Positions 1 to 10,400 of a stretch of 64,000 nt of DNA are shown one piece after another. The notes beneath the pieces were generated by a model. It did not search any database, was not told where the DNA came from, and was given only the letters and a program-made list of their open reading frames with translations. The position numbers were made by a program, and so were the translations under genes. Origin of the DNA: Enoplolaimus lenunculus (taxonomy: Eukaryota > Nematoda > Enoplea > Enoplida > Thoracostomopsidae); NCBI GenBank assembly GCA_030248215.1, contig JASANG010003337.1:62001-126000 (forward strand). The letters run 5' to 3'. Numbering within the stretch: position 1 is the stretch's first letter; every line of letters starts with the position of its first letter.

Positions 1-390
1 GGCTTATGCTTAGAAATATGCATATAATAATACTGTTCCACCCCTGTTATTTACATTGGCCATGAAATGCTTTCGTTTACATGTTCGCATTTTGAAATTT
101 TGCATTTGAAACTGTAAAATATTTTCATAAAACTCGATGTGTCATCTGGTTTGTAAAGTTTTACGATTAAAACTAAAAAATACTAAAAAGAAACCATTAA
201 AAGGTTTTGTTTGCCATATGACGGTTCGACAACATATTTCGAACGGTTAAAAAAACTAAAAAACGCTAAAAACATTGCAACAGCGGCGCCAATAAATTTT
301 CAGGGTTAAACCCATTTTATGATTTTTGCTCACGGGATTTTGAGTAAATTAATACTAGTTAACTAACACAGGAACAACCTTTGAAATTTT
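1..390. other. Intergenic, nothing recognised
   Basis: A+T-rich sequence with no frame, repeat or RNA that I recognise. Confidence 0.5.
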
Positions 391-540
391 GACCAATCTA
401 AACAACAGAGGCGGAACAGTATTAAACATATTTCTAAGCCTATGCCTAAGCCTAAGCCAAGCAAAAATTAATCTAAAGCTTAAGCTTACTCTATTGCAGT
501 CCCACAGAACAACGTTCCACCTCTGATCTTTACATGGGTC
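391..540 (+). mobile_element. Family A MITE (GGCCCATGTAAAG ends, CCTAAG core)
   Basis: Ends GACCAATCTAAAC and TTTACATGGGTC are degenerate copies of the family ends; inner GGCGGAAC/GTTCC repeats and a short CCTAAGCCTAAG run lie within. Flanked by GAAATTTT (383-390) and GAAATTAT (541-548), a 7-of-8 target duplication. Confidence 0.8.
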
Positions 541-955
541 GAAATTATCGTAGATCTTTTACTCCACTGTTCCCAAACTTTTGGCTACGACCCTGAAATG
601 TGTTAAAACGAAACCTATAAACTGCATTTTGTTAGATTTTAATACCAGAAATAAAACTATGCACAAAAGACTAAAAATTTTCGAAATTTTCAAAAATATC
701 AAGCGAATATTGTTTCGCAATTTATGATTTGAAGCCAAAATTATTTTTGTGTAAGATTTTGCAAAAAATTTTAGCTCAAATTTATTCAGATGTGCTGAAA
801 TAGTTTAATTCATTGTAAATACCGTTCCGGTAGCCAAACATGCATTGCTGACGTCGCAGTTCGTGAAGCTGAAGCAGAGCCGTTCCGACATAAACATTAG
901 CAGTTACGCGTAAAAGTAGCAGAAAATGCACGCGACTTGTAATCACAAAATCATT
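541..955. other. Intergenic, nothing recognised
   Basis: No gene, RNA or known repeat seen between two family A/B elements. Confidence 0.5.
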
Positions 956-1889
956 GGCCAATGTTACGTTAAGGCCCGTAACAGTTGATTAAGCGTATTG
1001 CTAAGCCTAAGCGTTGCAAAAATGAGTTCCTAAGCCAAAAGCCTAAGCTTTCCAAAAATGAGTTCATAAGCCTATGTCTAAGCGTTGCAAAAATGAGTTC
1101 CTAAGCCAAAAACCTAAGCTTTCCAAAAATGAGTTCATAAGCCTATGTCTAAGCGTTGCAAAAATGAGTTCCTAAGCCAAAAGCCTAAGCTTTCCAAAAA
1201 TGAGTTCATAAGCCTAAGCGTTCCAAAAATGAGTTCATAAGCCTATGTCTAAGCGTTGCAAAAATGAGTTCCTAAGCCAAAAACCTAAGCTTTCCAAAAA
1301 TGAGTTCATAAGCCTAAGCTTTCCAAAAATGAGTTCATAAGCCTATGTCTAAGCGTTGCAAAAATGAGTTCCTAAGCCAAAAGCCTAAGCTTTCCAAAAA
1401 TGAGTTCATAAGCCTATGTCTAAGCGTTGCAAAAATGAGTTCCTAAGCCAAAAGCCTAAGCTTTCCAAAAATGAGTTCATAAGCCTATGTCTAAGCGTTG
1501 CAAAAATGAGTTCCTAAGCCAAAAACCTAAGCTTTCCAAAAATGAGTTCATAAGCCTATGTCTAAGCGTTGCAAAAATGAGTTCCTAAGCCAAAAGCCTA
1601 AGCTTTCCAAAAATGAGTTCATAAGCCTATGTCTAAGCGTTGCAAAAATGAGTTCCTAAGCCAAAAACCTAAGCTTTCCAAAAATGAGTTCATAAGCCTA
1701 TGTCTAAGCGTTGCAAAAATGAGTTCCTAAGCCAAAAACCTAAGCTTTCCAAAAATGAGTTCATAAGCCTAAGCGTTCCAAAAATGAGTTCTTAAGCCTA
1801 AGCCTAAGCAAAAAATGTAATCTAGAATCTAAACCTACTTATTTATAGAACCACCAGAAACCTGGACGCCCCTTAACGTAACATGGGCC
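956..1889 (+). mobile_element. Family B MITE with expanded internal minisatellite
   Basis: Ends GGCCAATGTTACGTTAAGG and its inverse are flanked by a perfect 8-bp duplication AAATCATT (948-955, 1890-1897). The interior (about 1010-1800) is a tandem array of a 71-bp unit made of two similar half-units (GCGTTGCAAAAATGAGTTCC and CTTTCCAAAAATGAGTTCAT types). Other family B copies here are 170-230 bases, so this one has grown about fourfold. Confidence 0.9.
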
Positions 1890-2129
1890 AAATCATTTGG
1901 ATTGGCCTACGTTTCACGGTGTAAATATTGACTCATGTAATTTGGTCCAAAGTTGGCAACGTGGACAAAAATTCCTTATGAATCTACAATGTCCGAACAC
2001 CTGTACCTGTTCAGCATAAAGTTAACACCCCTTACAAATTAAATAGCCGAATGACAACGACTTAACGTGGTAGAGAATGAGTGTATATTCAATAAGCTTA
2101 ACGCATGCAGAATCCCCGGACGATAAGCT

Positions 2130-2420
2130 TATTCTCATGGTGGCGCAGGTCTGCGAGAAATATCATCATGAAAAACATGTGTCGCAGGTCTGCGGAAATA
2201 TTTCGTGAGAAACAGGTGTCGCTGGTCTGCTGCAAAATATCACCGTGAGAAACAGGTGTCGCTGGTCTGCTGCAAAATATCACCGTGAGAAACAGGTGTG
2301 GCAAGTATTCGAAAAAATATCATCATGAGAGACGAGTCGCATGTCTGCAAAAAAATATCTTGAGACTCAAGTGTCACAAGTTGACGTAAAATATGACCGT
2401 GAGAAACAAGTGCCAGACGG
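2130..2420. repeat. Minisatellite, unit about 42-45 bases
   Basis: About six units of GAGAAACAGGTGTCGC-GGTCTGC-GCAAAATATCACCGT type; two central units (about 2204-2290) are identical, the outer ones diverged. Confidence 0.85.
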
Positions 2421-2656
2421 CAGTGCGATAAATACAAACATCGTGGAAACGGATGTCAGAAGTCTGCTGGATAAAAATCGTGTTTACAGCTATAATCAGG
2501 GAGTTAATATATAATATTGACTGGGGAAGTCAAAATCGTATATTTAATAATGATTGGCGAGTTAATTTGCCTGGGTAATTAAAATTATCTGCAACTCAGG
2601 CATTAGGTTGCACTTGGTTTAGACGTAATGCTTACAAAACATTAATGTTGCATTAA
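2421..2656. other. Intergenic, nothing recognised
   Basis: No feature seen between the minisatellite and the piggyBac element. Confidence 0.5.
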
Positions 2657-4299
2657 CCCTCAATGGCCCGACAGTCTACATATGTAGACATAACCAGTTC
2701 GACAATTGATTGTTCGGCAGGTGCTATAGTTAAGAATCTATTGTTTAATTTCCATCGATAATTATTCTGTTATAGTAGTATAAAAAACTTATAGCATTGT
2801 GGGAACAAAAGTTTAGTGTACAGTGAGTCATATACCTATATAACCCGACCGTCTACATATGTAGACAGATGTTGATTTGATCATAGTTTGAGTTTTGACA
2901 AGAATTGGAACGTTTTGTTCTTACACACGGTTTTGTATGGTGAGGTAAAGTCAGGGAAATGTCAGGTTTGCATAAATTATCTTTGACTGAGGTCGTACGA
3001 CGTGTATTAGAAGCAATTGATTAGAGACAGAAGATGACAAACCGGACGACAATAGTTCAAATGACGACTCAGAATCAGTTGAGTTAGGTCAATGCAGTAG
3101 TGAAGAGGCCGCTATTTATGAGCAAGATAGTGATGGTGAATTACAAAAACAATCGGACGCATCTAGTAGTGAGTTGAGCGATATGGACGAGACTTCTAGT
3201 GGAAGTAATGTGTTTTTGTCAGCGACGGGTGTTGAGTGGCATTCTACAACACCGCCTGTCCGTGTGTTAGCTAGAAATATTATTCGCTTTCGCGAAGGCA
3301 CTGCAGTAAACCCTACAACAGAGTCACAAGCATTTTATCTTTATATAAACGAGCCCATTTTACATACAATTCAGCGACTCACTAGTAGGCGACTGCGGGC
3401 GCGCAATTTTTCAACGCTACCAATGTGCGAGCTGAAAGCTTGGCTTGGGGTGGTAATCAGAGCTGGTGCAGATCGCGATAACATGTCTCCAGTGGCTTCA
3501 CTATTCACCAAAAACGACAGCAGGCCCTTTTACCGCTGCGCGCTGTCAAAAAACAGAATGAAACAGTTGCTGGAAAATGTAACATTCGACAACAAACTGA
3601 CTCGCCGGGAGCGTCAAAAAAGTGACAAAATGGCTGCTATACGAGATGTTTGGGACCTATTTCAGTCCAACTTACGTCTTCATTATATACCGTCCGAATC
3701 ACTTACAGTAGATGAACAGCTCTACGGGTATAGAGGATATGCACCGGGGCGAGCGTACATGCCGGCGAAACCTGCTAAGTACCGTTGCACAACGCATTCA
3801 TTGTCATGAAACTGAACGGATATCAAAAGTCACGCAATGTTTTCATGAAAAAAGTAGCCGAACAACTAGCGCAAGACAATATGACCAAACGTTACAGTAG
3901 TGAAAAAATTTACGCAAAATCAAAGGATTCATTTATGGCTTACGGGCTGCCTCAAAAGCGAAACGAACCTTCTACATCTGGTAAACCGGCCAAATGTCAG
4001 GTCACAAGTTGTCGCAAATCTACGAGATTGAGCAGTTCGTCATGTGGAAAACGAGTGTGCAAGGACCACATGAATCGCACCATAACGTGCAACGACTGTG
4101 CTTAACTGGACAACGCGCCCGCAGTGGGAGGCTGAACGGGGAGCGGGTGGAACTCCGCCAGAACACTAGTTCTGACTGTCTCAAGCCAGTTAAAGGAGGA
4201 GAGCACCCTGAGATAAGCCAAAACTAACGCTAGTTGTGTTGTCTACATATGTAGACCGTTGGACTGATTAAGGTGAAAATTTTGCCGGGCCGTTGAGGG
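2657..4299 (+). mobile_element. piggyBac-family DNA transposon, decayed but with intact ends
   Basis: Terminal repeats CCCTCAATGGCCCG and CGGGCCGTTGAGGG are flanked by TTAA at 2653-2656 and 4300-4303, the piggyBac target signature. A 16-base perfect palindrome GTCTACATATGTAGAC occurs three times near the ends (2674-2689, 2851-2866, 4241-4256), likely transposase-binding or hairpin sites (inference). The transposase inside is broken by a frame change and an internal deletion, so the copy is non-autonomous. Confidence 0.95.
2959..4105 (+). pseudogene. piggyBac transposase remnant
   Basis: The start is MSGLHKLSLTEVVRRVLEAI at 2959; the frame stops at 3019-3024 and continues in another frame as an acidic region then the DDE_Tnp_1_7 N-terminal domain to about 3785. 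The first catalytic Asp is kept in TVDEQLYGYRGYAPGRAYMP. The region with the second and third Asp is deleted. The C-terminus follows from 3785 (NAFIVMKLNG, VAEQLAQ) and ends with the Cys-rich zinc-binding domain (CRKSTRLSSSSCGKRVCKDH, CNDCA) to 4105. Missing core and the frame changes make it inactive. Confidence 0.92.
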
Positions 4300-4303
4300 T
4301 TAA

Positions 4304-4606
4304 AGCAAAAACTGGTAGAAAATAACACACTTTCAAGCGGAACAAAGACAGTCGTATGAAGCAACGAAACAGGTGGAATCGATTTTAACAAACGTAGAAT
4401 TCCCATCATACGTAATTTGTTCTTTACGACTGGTTTAATAGGTTTAAATTTGCTTTGGAACAAACCTGATGAACTTATGCTAAACCTGTCAGATTATGAA
4501 AGTTTACACATGAATGCAACTACGGAGACCAGTGTTTTTAATTAGCAAAGTATTAAGAACACAAAAGCTGTACGCAAAAATATAAACAAAACAACAAATA
4601 CGTAAA
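4304..4606. other. Intergenic, nothing recognised
   Basis: A+T-rich sequence without a gene or known repeat. Confidence 0.5.
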
Positions 4607-4891
4607 GCCCTATTCACACGTGCAAGTGCAACAAAAACTTGCAAATGCAATTTGCATGCGCAAGTTTGGTCTCAAAGCATCTTTGAAGTTCTTGCAGCTG
4701 CAAATAATTCACTGGAAGTCATGTGATTTAAGTTAGTTCGCACCTGTGAACGCAGTTGCAAGTCGCTTGAATTTCTTGCACCTGCAGTTTGCTTGGTCAA
4801 TCGAAATGTTCCTTTGAAAATAGTTGCAGCTGCAAGTATTTCGTGCAAATGCGCAGTTCTCGCTGCAAACACTTGCACATGTGAATAGAGT
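4607..4891. mobile_element. Family C foldback MITE (GCCCTATTCACACGTGCAAG ends)
   Basis: Starts GCCCTATTCACACGTGCAAG and ends with the inverse CTTGCACATGTGAATAGAGT, followed by TTAA. The arms are filled with TTGCAGCTGCAA palindromes, so the whole unit can fold on itself. Confidence 0.85.
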
Positions 4892-5205
4892 TTAATGAAC
4901 ATTAACTTATATACAAAACAAATTCGCAAAACATGAATTTAATGCATTAACAAGAGATAATTTGCTAAGCAATGCCCAAAGATTCATAAATTAATAGCGA
5001 TGCAGCAAAAATTCATGCTTATATAGTTGCTCGTGTGCCTGAAAGCTTATGAAAAAGAACTTTAAGCCCTGAAACATTTACAAATATGACTTATCGAACA
5101 CCACTATAAATTTGGTCAATTTTTGCAAAAATTGCCTAAAACAATAATGCAGGCTGCTACCACATACCATCGACTTTGAACCAACAACAAACGCTTACCT
5201 AAACC
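4892..5205. other. Intergenic, nothing recognised
   Basis: No gene, RNA or known repeat seen. Confidence 0.5.
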
Positions 5206-5361
5206 GGCCCATGTAAAGATCAGGGGCGAAACGTTATTGTGTGGGACTGCAAAAGCTTAAGCTTTAGACTATTTTTTGCTTGGCTTTGGCTGACACTTAC
5301 TTAGGTTTAGACTTAGGAATATGCTTATAATACTGTTCTGTTCTTGTTCTTTACACTGGCT
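5206..5361 (-). mobile_element. Family A MITE, reversed
   Basis: Starts GGCCCATGTAAAGATCAGGG, ends TTTACACTGGCT; flanks CCTAAACC (5198-5205) and CCTAAACT (5362-5369) match 7 of 8. Core holds a short TTAGG-rich run. Confidence 0.8.
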
Positions 5362-5511
5362 CCTAAACTTGGGCCTAGGATTCTGAAAATTCGTAGAAGT
5401 GGCATAGAACGGTTTTCGATAACATACAAGCAAGTTTGAAACTTTTATCGGGGGGGTGGGCCAAAATTTTAGTGTGGGAGCTAAATTTTTCTCGGTTTCC
5501 ATCTGGTCACG

Positions 5512-5772
5512 GGCTGTGCCACTGGGTACATTCTGTGTAGAAAAGAATGTACTCAGATCACGTTGCATCTTTGTCCCACACCTCCCTTATTTAGATGGAG
5601 GTACAACTTGTGCGAACCATGTCACTTTACGTATACGGCATCAAAAATGTTACGCTTAGTTTAATTTATAGTGACCCCCGTAATATGGGTGAGTTGGCCA
5701 AAAACGCAACACCCGGTGACACATTTTGTACCATGTGGAACTCCAAGAGTTGCATTCACTTGTATTATGCAG
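5512..5772 (+). mobile_element. Family D MITE, both ends degraded
   Basis: Shares the family D interior: ACTGGGTACATTCTGTGTAG, GAATGTAC, a Pro-codon-like C-rich run, AAAACGCAAC and CATTTTGTACCATG. The AATCAAGAGTG ends are not clear. Confidence 0.7.
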
Positions 5773-6026
5773 TGCCGGAGCATACAGGGTCCCCCAAATT
5801 TCAGGGTGGTGCTCCAATGTAGATGTGAAAATAGAATTTATCAATGTTTGAACTGCGGTTGTCCGACTCATGCTCCTGTATAATATCGGTTAGGATTGGG
5901 GCTCCTTTAGAGGTGGGCCCCCAAACGGGGCGGGGGTGGCTGCTCCGGCTGTGGTATCACACACTCTTGGTTTTGATAAATATATTAATTAGCGAAACTT
6001 TACTAAATTATCATCACCATAACATT

Positions 6027-7417
6027 TTAGACGTAACCATTTTCTGGTAATACAACTCGTCCATTCATCCTGTTTCGTGTAATCTCATCTCTTGGCCCAT
6101 TTACGTTCGCAGAGCCAATCGTATCACTGCGTTTATCGACTTGTGAATATCCAACGGTTCCCGAGGCGATTTGAGATGAATTTTCAATAAATTGACCAGG
6201 GGCCTCTGTTATTGTACTACAAACAGCTTTCCACTGATACGAACCGAATGATGCACCACCAGAGTGTGCGGCCTGACCTTGAAGCGAACGAGGATTGTTT
6301 ATGGTATTTGAAATTAAATTAGACGCATTTATATTGCCACTGTTACTGCTACTAATACCACTGCTACTACTATTGCTGTTACTTGAAATTGTTGACGAAG
6401 CTGAGTTTCTTATCATCAGTGTTTGATTTGCGCCAGGTGATGAAAGTCCTGCTGAAGTATTGACGGTTTTCATCTCTCTACGATGGGGACTCAAAAGCTT
6501 CGATGATGTCTCAGGAAATTTTCTCGAGGTTGGCGGTGAACTAAGCACATGATTGCTGTTTGATGTGCCAAAGTTACGCTGTTGATGCTGGTCGCCGTAG
6601 ATACCGTCTGATCTGACTGCACCACCACCTGGTAGCGTTGACGAATGAGTATAGTAATTCAGCGGTTCAAAACCGCTTGTGGTCGCTAGAATTTTGGCGC
6701 CAATATCGTACGCGCCAGCGTTAGCTATGTGATCACAGCCGATTTTGTTATGACTAGAATCGATGACGTGACGTGACGACGACATTGCGGCAAATCGACT
6801 CGAATAGTTTCCAGTAAACGAAGCCGATGGAGGAACAATACTGTTCGTAGTATTTCTCGAAGTTGAAAATGATGGATGAGTTGTTAATCCTTGTTGAAGG
6901 GCTGATGCTGTTTGCATTGCCTCTGACGTAACAACCACAGGTAAGAGACCGTTTGAGTTTGACTGAAAACTATTTGACTGAGCAGAATGGCAAACAAAAG
7001 TGAACTTTTGTGAAGAATTGCAAGTTGCAGACGTCGGATCAATTGGAACGTTTCCCAGCAACGGTCGAGTTTCAGTTCTGTTGTGTGATTCCAGTTGCGT
7101 TAAACAAGGATCAGTCGCTAAAACTCTGGGTGCAGGCGATAGAATTGGACGGCGAAAAGTCGCAAAGGCCGACGGCGAATGCCGAGGAGAATTCGATGAC
7201 AGTTTAGTTGCAACGTAGCCGGTTGTTGTGGAAACTGCAGTCCCTGGTTTGATGCTGTCATTTTCGTTGCGTTGTACGACAGGGTCCAGTGAAGCCGAAA
7301 AATTTCCGTTCAAAGACAAATGAGAATAATTTTGCCTGCTTGGTGATAGACGATTTGTGATAGCGGTTGTATGAGTTGAATTACAGTTTAACGGGCTTGG
7401 AATCAAATCTGGTTTAA
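6027..7417 (-). CDS. CELSR: CELSR exon 34: distal cytoplasmic tail and stop
   Basis: Residues 2932-3394. A 463-codon open frame ending in TAA, Ser/Asn/Thr-rich and probably disordered, with Ser-Asn runs near residues 3250-3290. It ends LPENGYV; this is not a classical PDZ ligand (Gly at -2). No homolog recognised, as expected for the fast-evolving CELSR tail. Acceptor TTTCAG|TT. No AATAAA is seen on the minus strand just downstream; an AATATA variant lies near 5982, so the polyA site is unknown. Confidence 0.85.
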
Positions 7418-10400
7418 CTGAAATGCCCAATATAATTATTTATTGAAAATCAGAACGTATTTTGTTATAAAATTTAATATGATCTTCAATAAAGCCCCAT
7501 TTACACGTGCAAGTTTTTACAGCGAGAACTCGCAGCTGCCACTTGCACTAAATACTTGCAACTGCAAGCACTCTCTAAGAAACATTCCGATTGACCAATC
7601 AAACTGTAGGTGCAAGAAATTCAAGCAACTTGCAACTGCGTGCACAGGTGCGAATTAAATTCAATAGCATGAATTCCAGTGAATAATTTGCAGCTGCAAA
7701 AACTTCAAAGCTGCTCTGTGACCAATCTTGCACATACAGTTTGCATTCAATCATGCAAACTATGCTTAAAATAATAATATGGATCTCTGCGATATCAAAA
7801 ATAGTCAAAATAGACTTACCATACGATGCTGTGGCGTATGTCTTCTGTTCATTCGGAACGGCGTCGTGTAAGTTATCATTACCATTGGTCGCCGCTCGTT
7901 CTAAATTAGGTTCCAACAGCGGTTCACGTGGTGACTCATTGTCTGCAACAAAACAAAATTGAAATATAAAAGCCATTACAAAAACGTCTTTAACAAAATT
8001 TCTGTTACATTTAACCCCTTCTCACATTGAGTTGCCTGTAGGCAACTCAGCGCAATGTATATACATTAAATAGTATATATCGCACCGTGTTTAACAATTG
8101 CAACACGTATACATTGTACTAAATCACCACAAGACGTGAGCCCCCTCGGACTCGAGCGTCAAGCTCCTATAGCTGAGTGGTGATGGTATTCGCCTCCCAC
8201 TCCTGTCACTGGAGTTCGAATCCTAGCATAAAAGTAGGTCTCAGGGGAAATAGAAAATATTCATGTGAGAAAGGGTTAATGTTAAAGCTTAGCTGACGGA
8301 TTTGGCAAAGACCTTTCTTAACCTTTTCGGGGTAATCAAGTGCGTAGAATTCGATTTTTGTATTACTAAAAAGATTAAACGTTTTTGTTTCGCATAAAGT
8401 CTGAGTATGAGCCTAAGCCTAGGCGTAAATGTGCGGACAACGTACAAGAGACTAATAAATTATTGCAACACGGTCAGTGGCAAACATATTACTGACGTTT
8501 GTATGTAGTGTTCAATTGCCTTAGTGAAAGACCTTCGTCACTATATCTGGTTCAACATGACACCTAAAATTGGCCAATGTCCCCCCAGAATGGTGTAAAA
8601 TTCGATTTTAGATCAAACGTAATCCAATCAACAGGGATTTTGAGAGACAGACAGCTGATTTTACTTGAAAACGAGTGCCAGTTCCGCAGATATTTCGATC
8701 TCTCTCACCACCATTTTAAGCAGTGTAAACGTGCAGACCCGTAGCCAGCTCACCTTGCAGGGGGGGGGGGGCTAAAAAAATTTTCAAAAGGGGCATTCGA
8801 GGTTGTTCAATAAATTTACAAGCAAGGTCGACAATTTTCTGGGGGCAACATTTTTCCTGGGGGGCGTGAGTCCTCCTAACCCCCTTTGGCTACGGGCACG
8901 TAAACGTGATTCTAAACACTGTCACCATATCAAAATGTTGGGGCTTGTTCGCTGGAGCGGCTCAAACATGTACCCATCCAGGCCAAGCCCCTGCCCTCAA
9001 CAAGGATTCCAATTTTGAGGCAGCATCTAGCGTATATATTGTGTTTAGCTTGCGTAGTCCGCAAGTTCACTATTATATACGGTGTGGCGCCTACTTTCAA
9101 AATTTCTGGATCCCTGGATCCGCCACAAGGACATGATGCATAAAATGATTGCAAAGCGTACAACTTACTGTTTAACATCGTTCTTGCGGTGTTTCTTTGT
9201 GTAATCGTGTCGACGTCTTCAGCAACAGGCGGTGGCGGAAGAGGTGGTGAGTCGGACCGTTCGGTTTGAAGTAAACTTTCCGCTCCGTTAGGGAATTCTG
9301 TCTGTAATGCAGCATATTTTTTAATTTGTTTAAGTACAAATCGTTCAAGCCGTTTTTTACTAATCATAATTGGTGATTTCTATATCGTAAAGGAGGGTTG
9401 TTGGCCGCAAACAAATTACCGAAAAAATGGGTTTTTTGCCATTTTTTCCGAGGGGGGTGGAAAAAAATGAAAAAAATGGAAAAAGTTCATTTTTTCCGGT
9501 TATAATTTTTTCCTGAAAATATGAAACAACCCTGTCGTAAACTATCGACTTGTATTATCAATTTTAAGACACATCAAAAACGAAAATTTCAATAAGAATA
9601 AAGCTTTGTTGATACCTGGTATATCATAGCGTTTGTAAACCTTTCGTGATTCAGCTAAATAATGCTTCATAGTTGTGGCTTACACTTTTTTGATATTGGA
9701 GACACCTTAATTTAGCGAATTTTCTAAAGTTTTCGGCTAAAACCCCGACAGAAGTCATACAAGTGAATTTTGGTTTATTTATAATAATTAATTAAAAATG
9801 TATTTTGGCAGGTAAAAATTCAGAAAAAAACAACAACATAACAACGTACGGTAGGACATTTCTTCAACTCCAGCTCAGCTCTTTCTTTTCGCGAGATTTG
9901 GGACGCTTTTTTAAGTGCCCGACAAACCTAAACATATCATTCAAAATACCTCAACTGTGCATTGGTAGGAACACTAGAAATCGTAGCACATGTGGCAGTA
10001 TTGACATTTATACAAAACAACAGTTACGTACCAGACAACGGCATAATTAGAGCGTTTCAGGGGTTATATTCCGTTGCTATTTGTAAACGGATTTTAGATA
10101 CTTTTTTAGTAAATAACACATGACCCCCTATGTGTAATTTTCATAAAACGTAACCCACCGTGTCTACCAATAAATTATGGCTAAACAGATTGTAGCAGAG
10201 TTTAAAACTGTTTTCTGTCAAAATGTATCATGATTTTACTATTCCCAATAAACAATATGTCCACTCATGGACATGGGCGCACCGATAGGGTCAATGAGGA
10301 TCCGTTCCCTCAATCAAACTCTTTTTTCTTACCGACGGTTGGCCAATTAATTTATACTTGGAGAGTCAATATTTTAGTTGTGTTTTGATACCACCTATGA

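Noticed and set aside
391-1889. TTAGGC runs as a chromosome end
   Set aside because: The arrays lie inside elements with terminal repeats and target duplications, and recur across the window in both orientations; no long uninterrupted array.
956-1889. CRISPR-like regular array
   Set aside because: The units are contiguous tandem copies without unique spacers, inside a transposon, in an intron-rich eukaryotic region.
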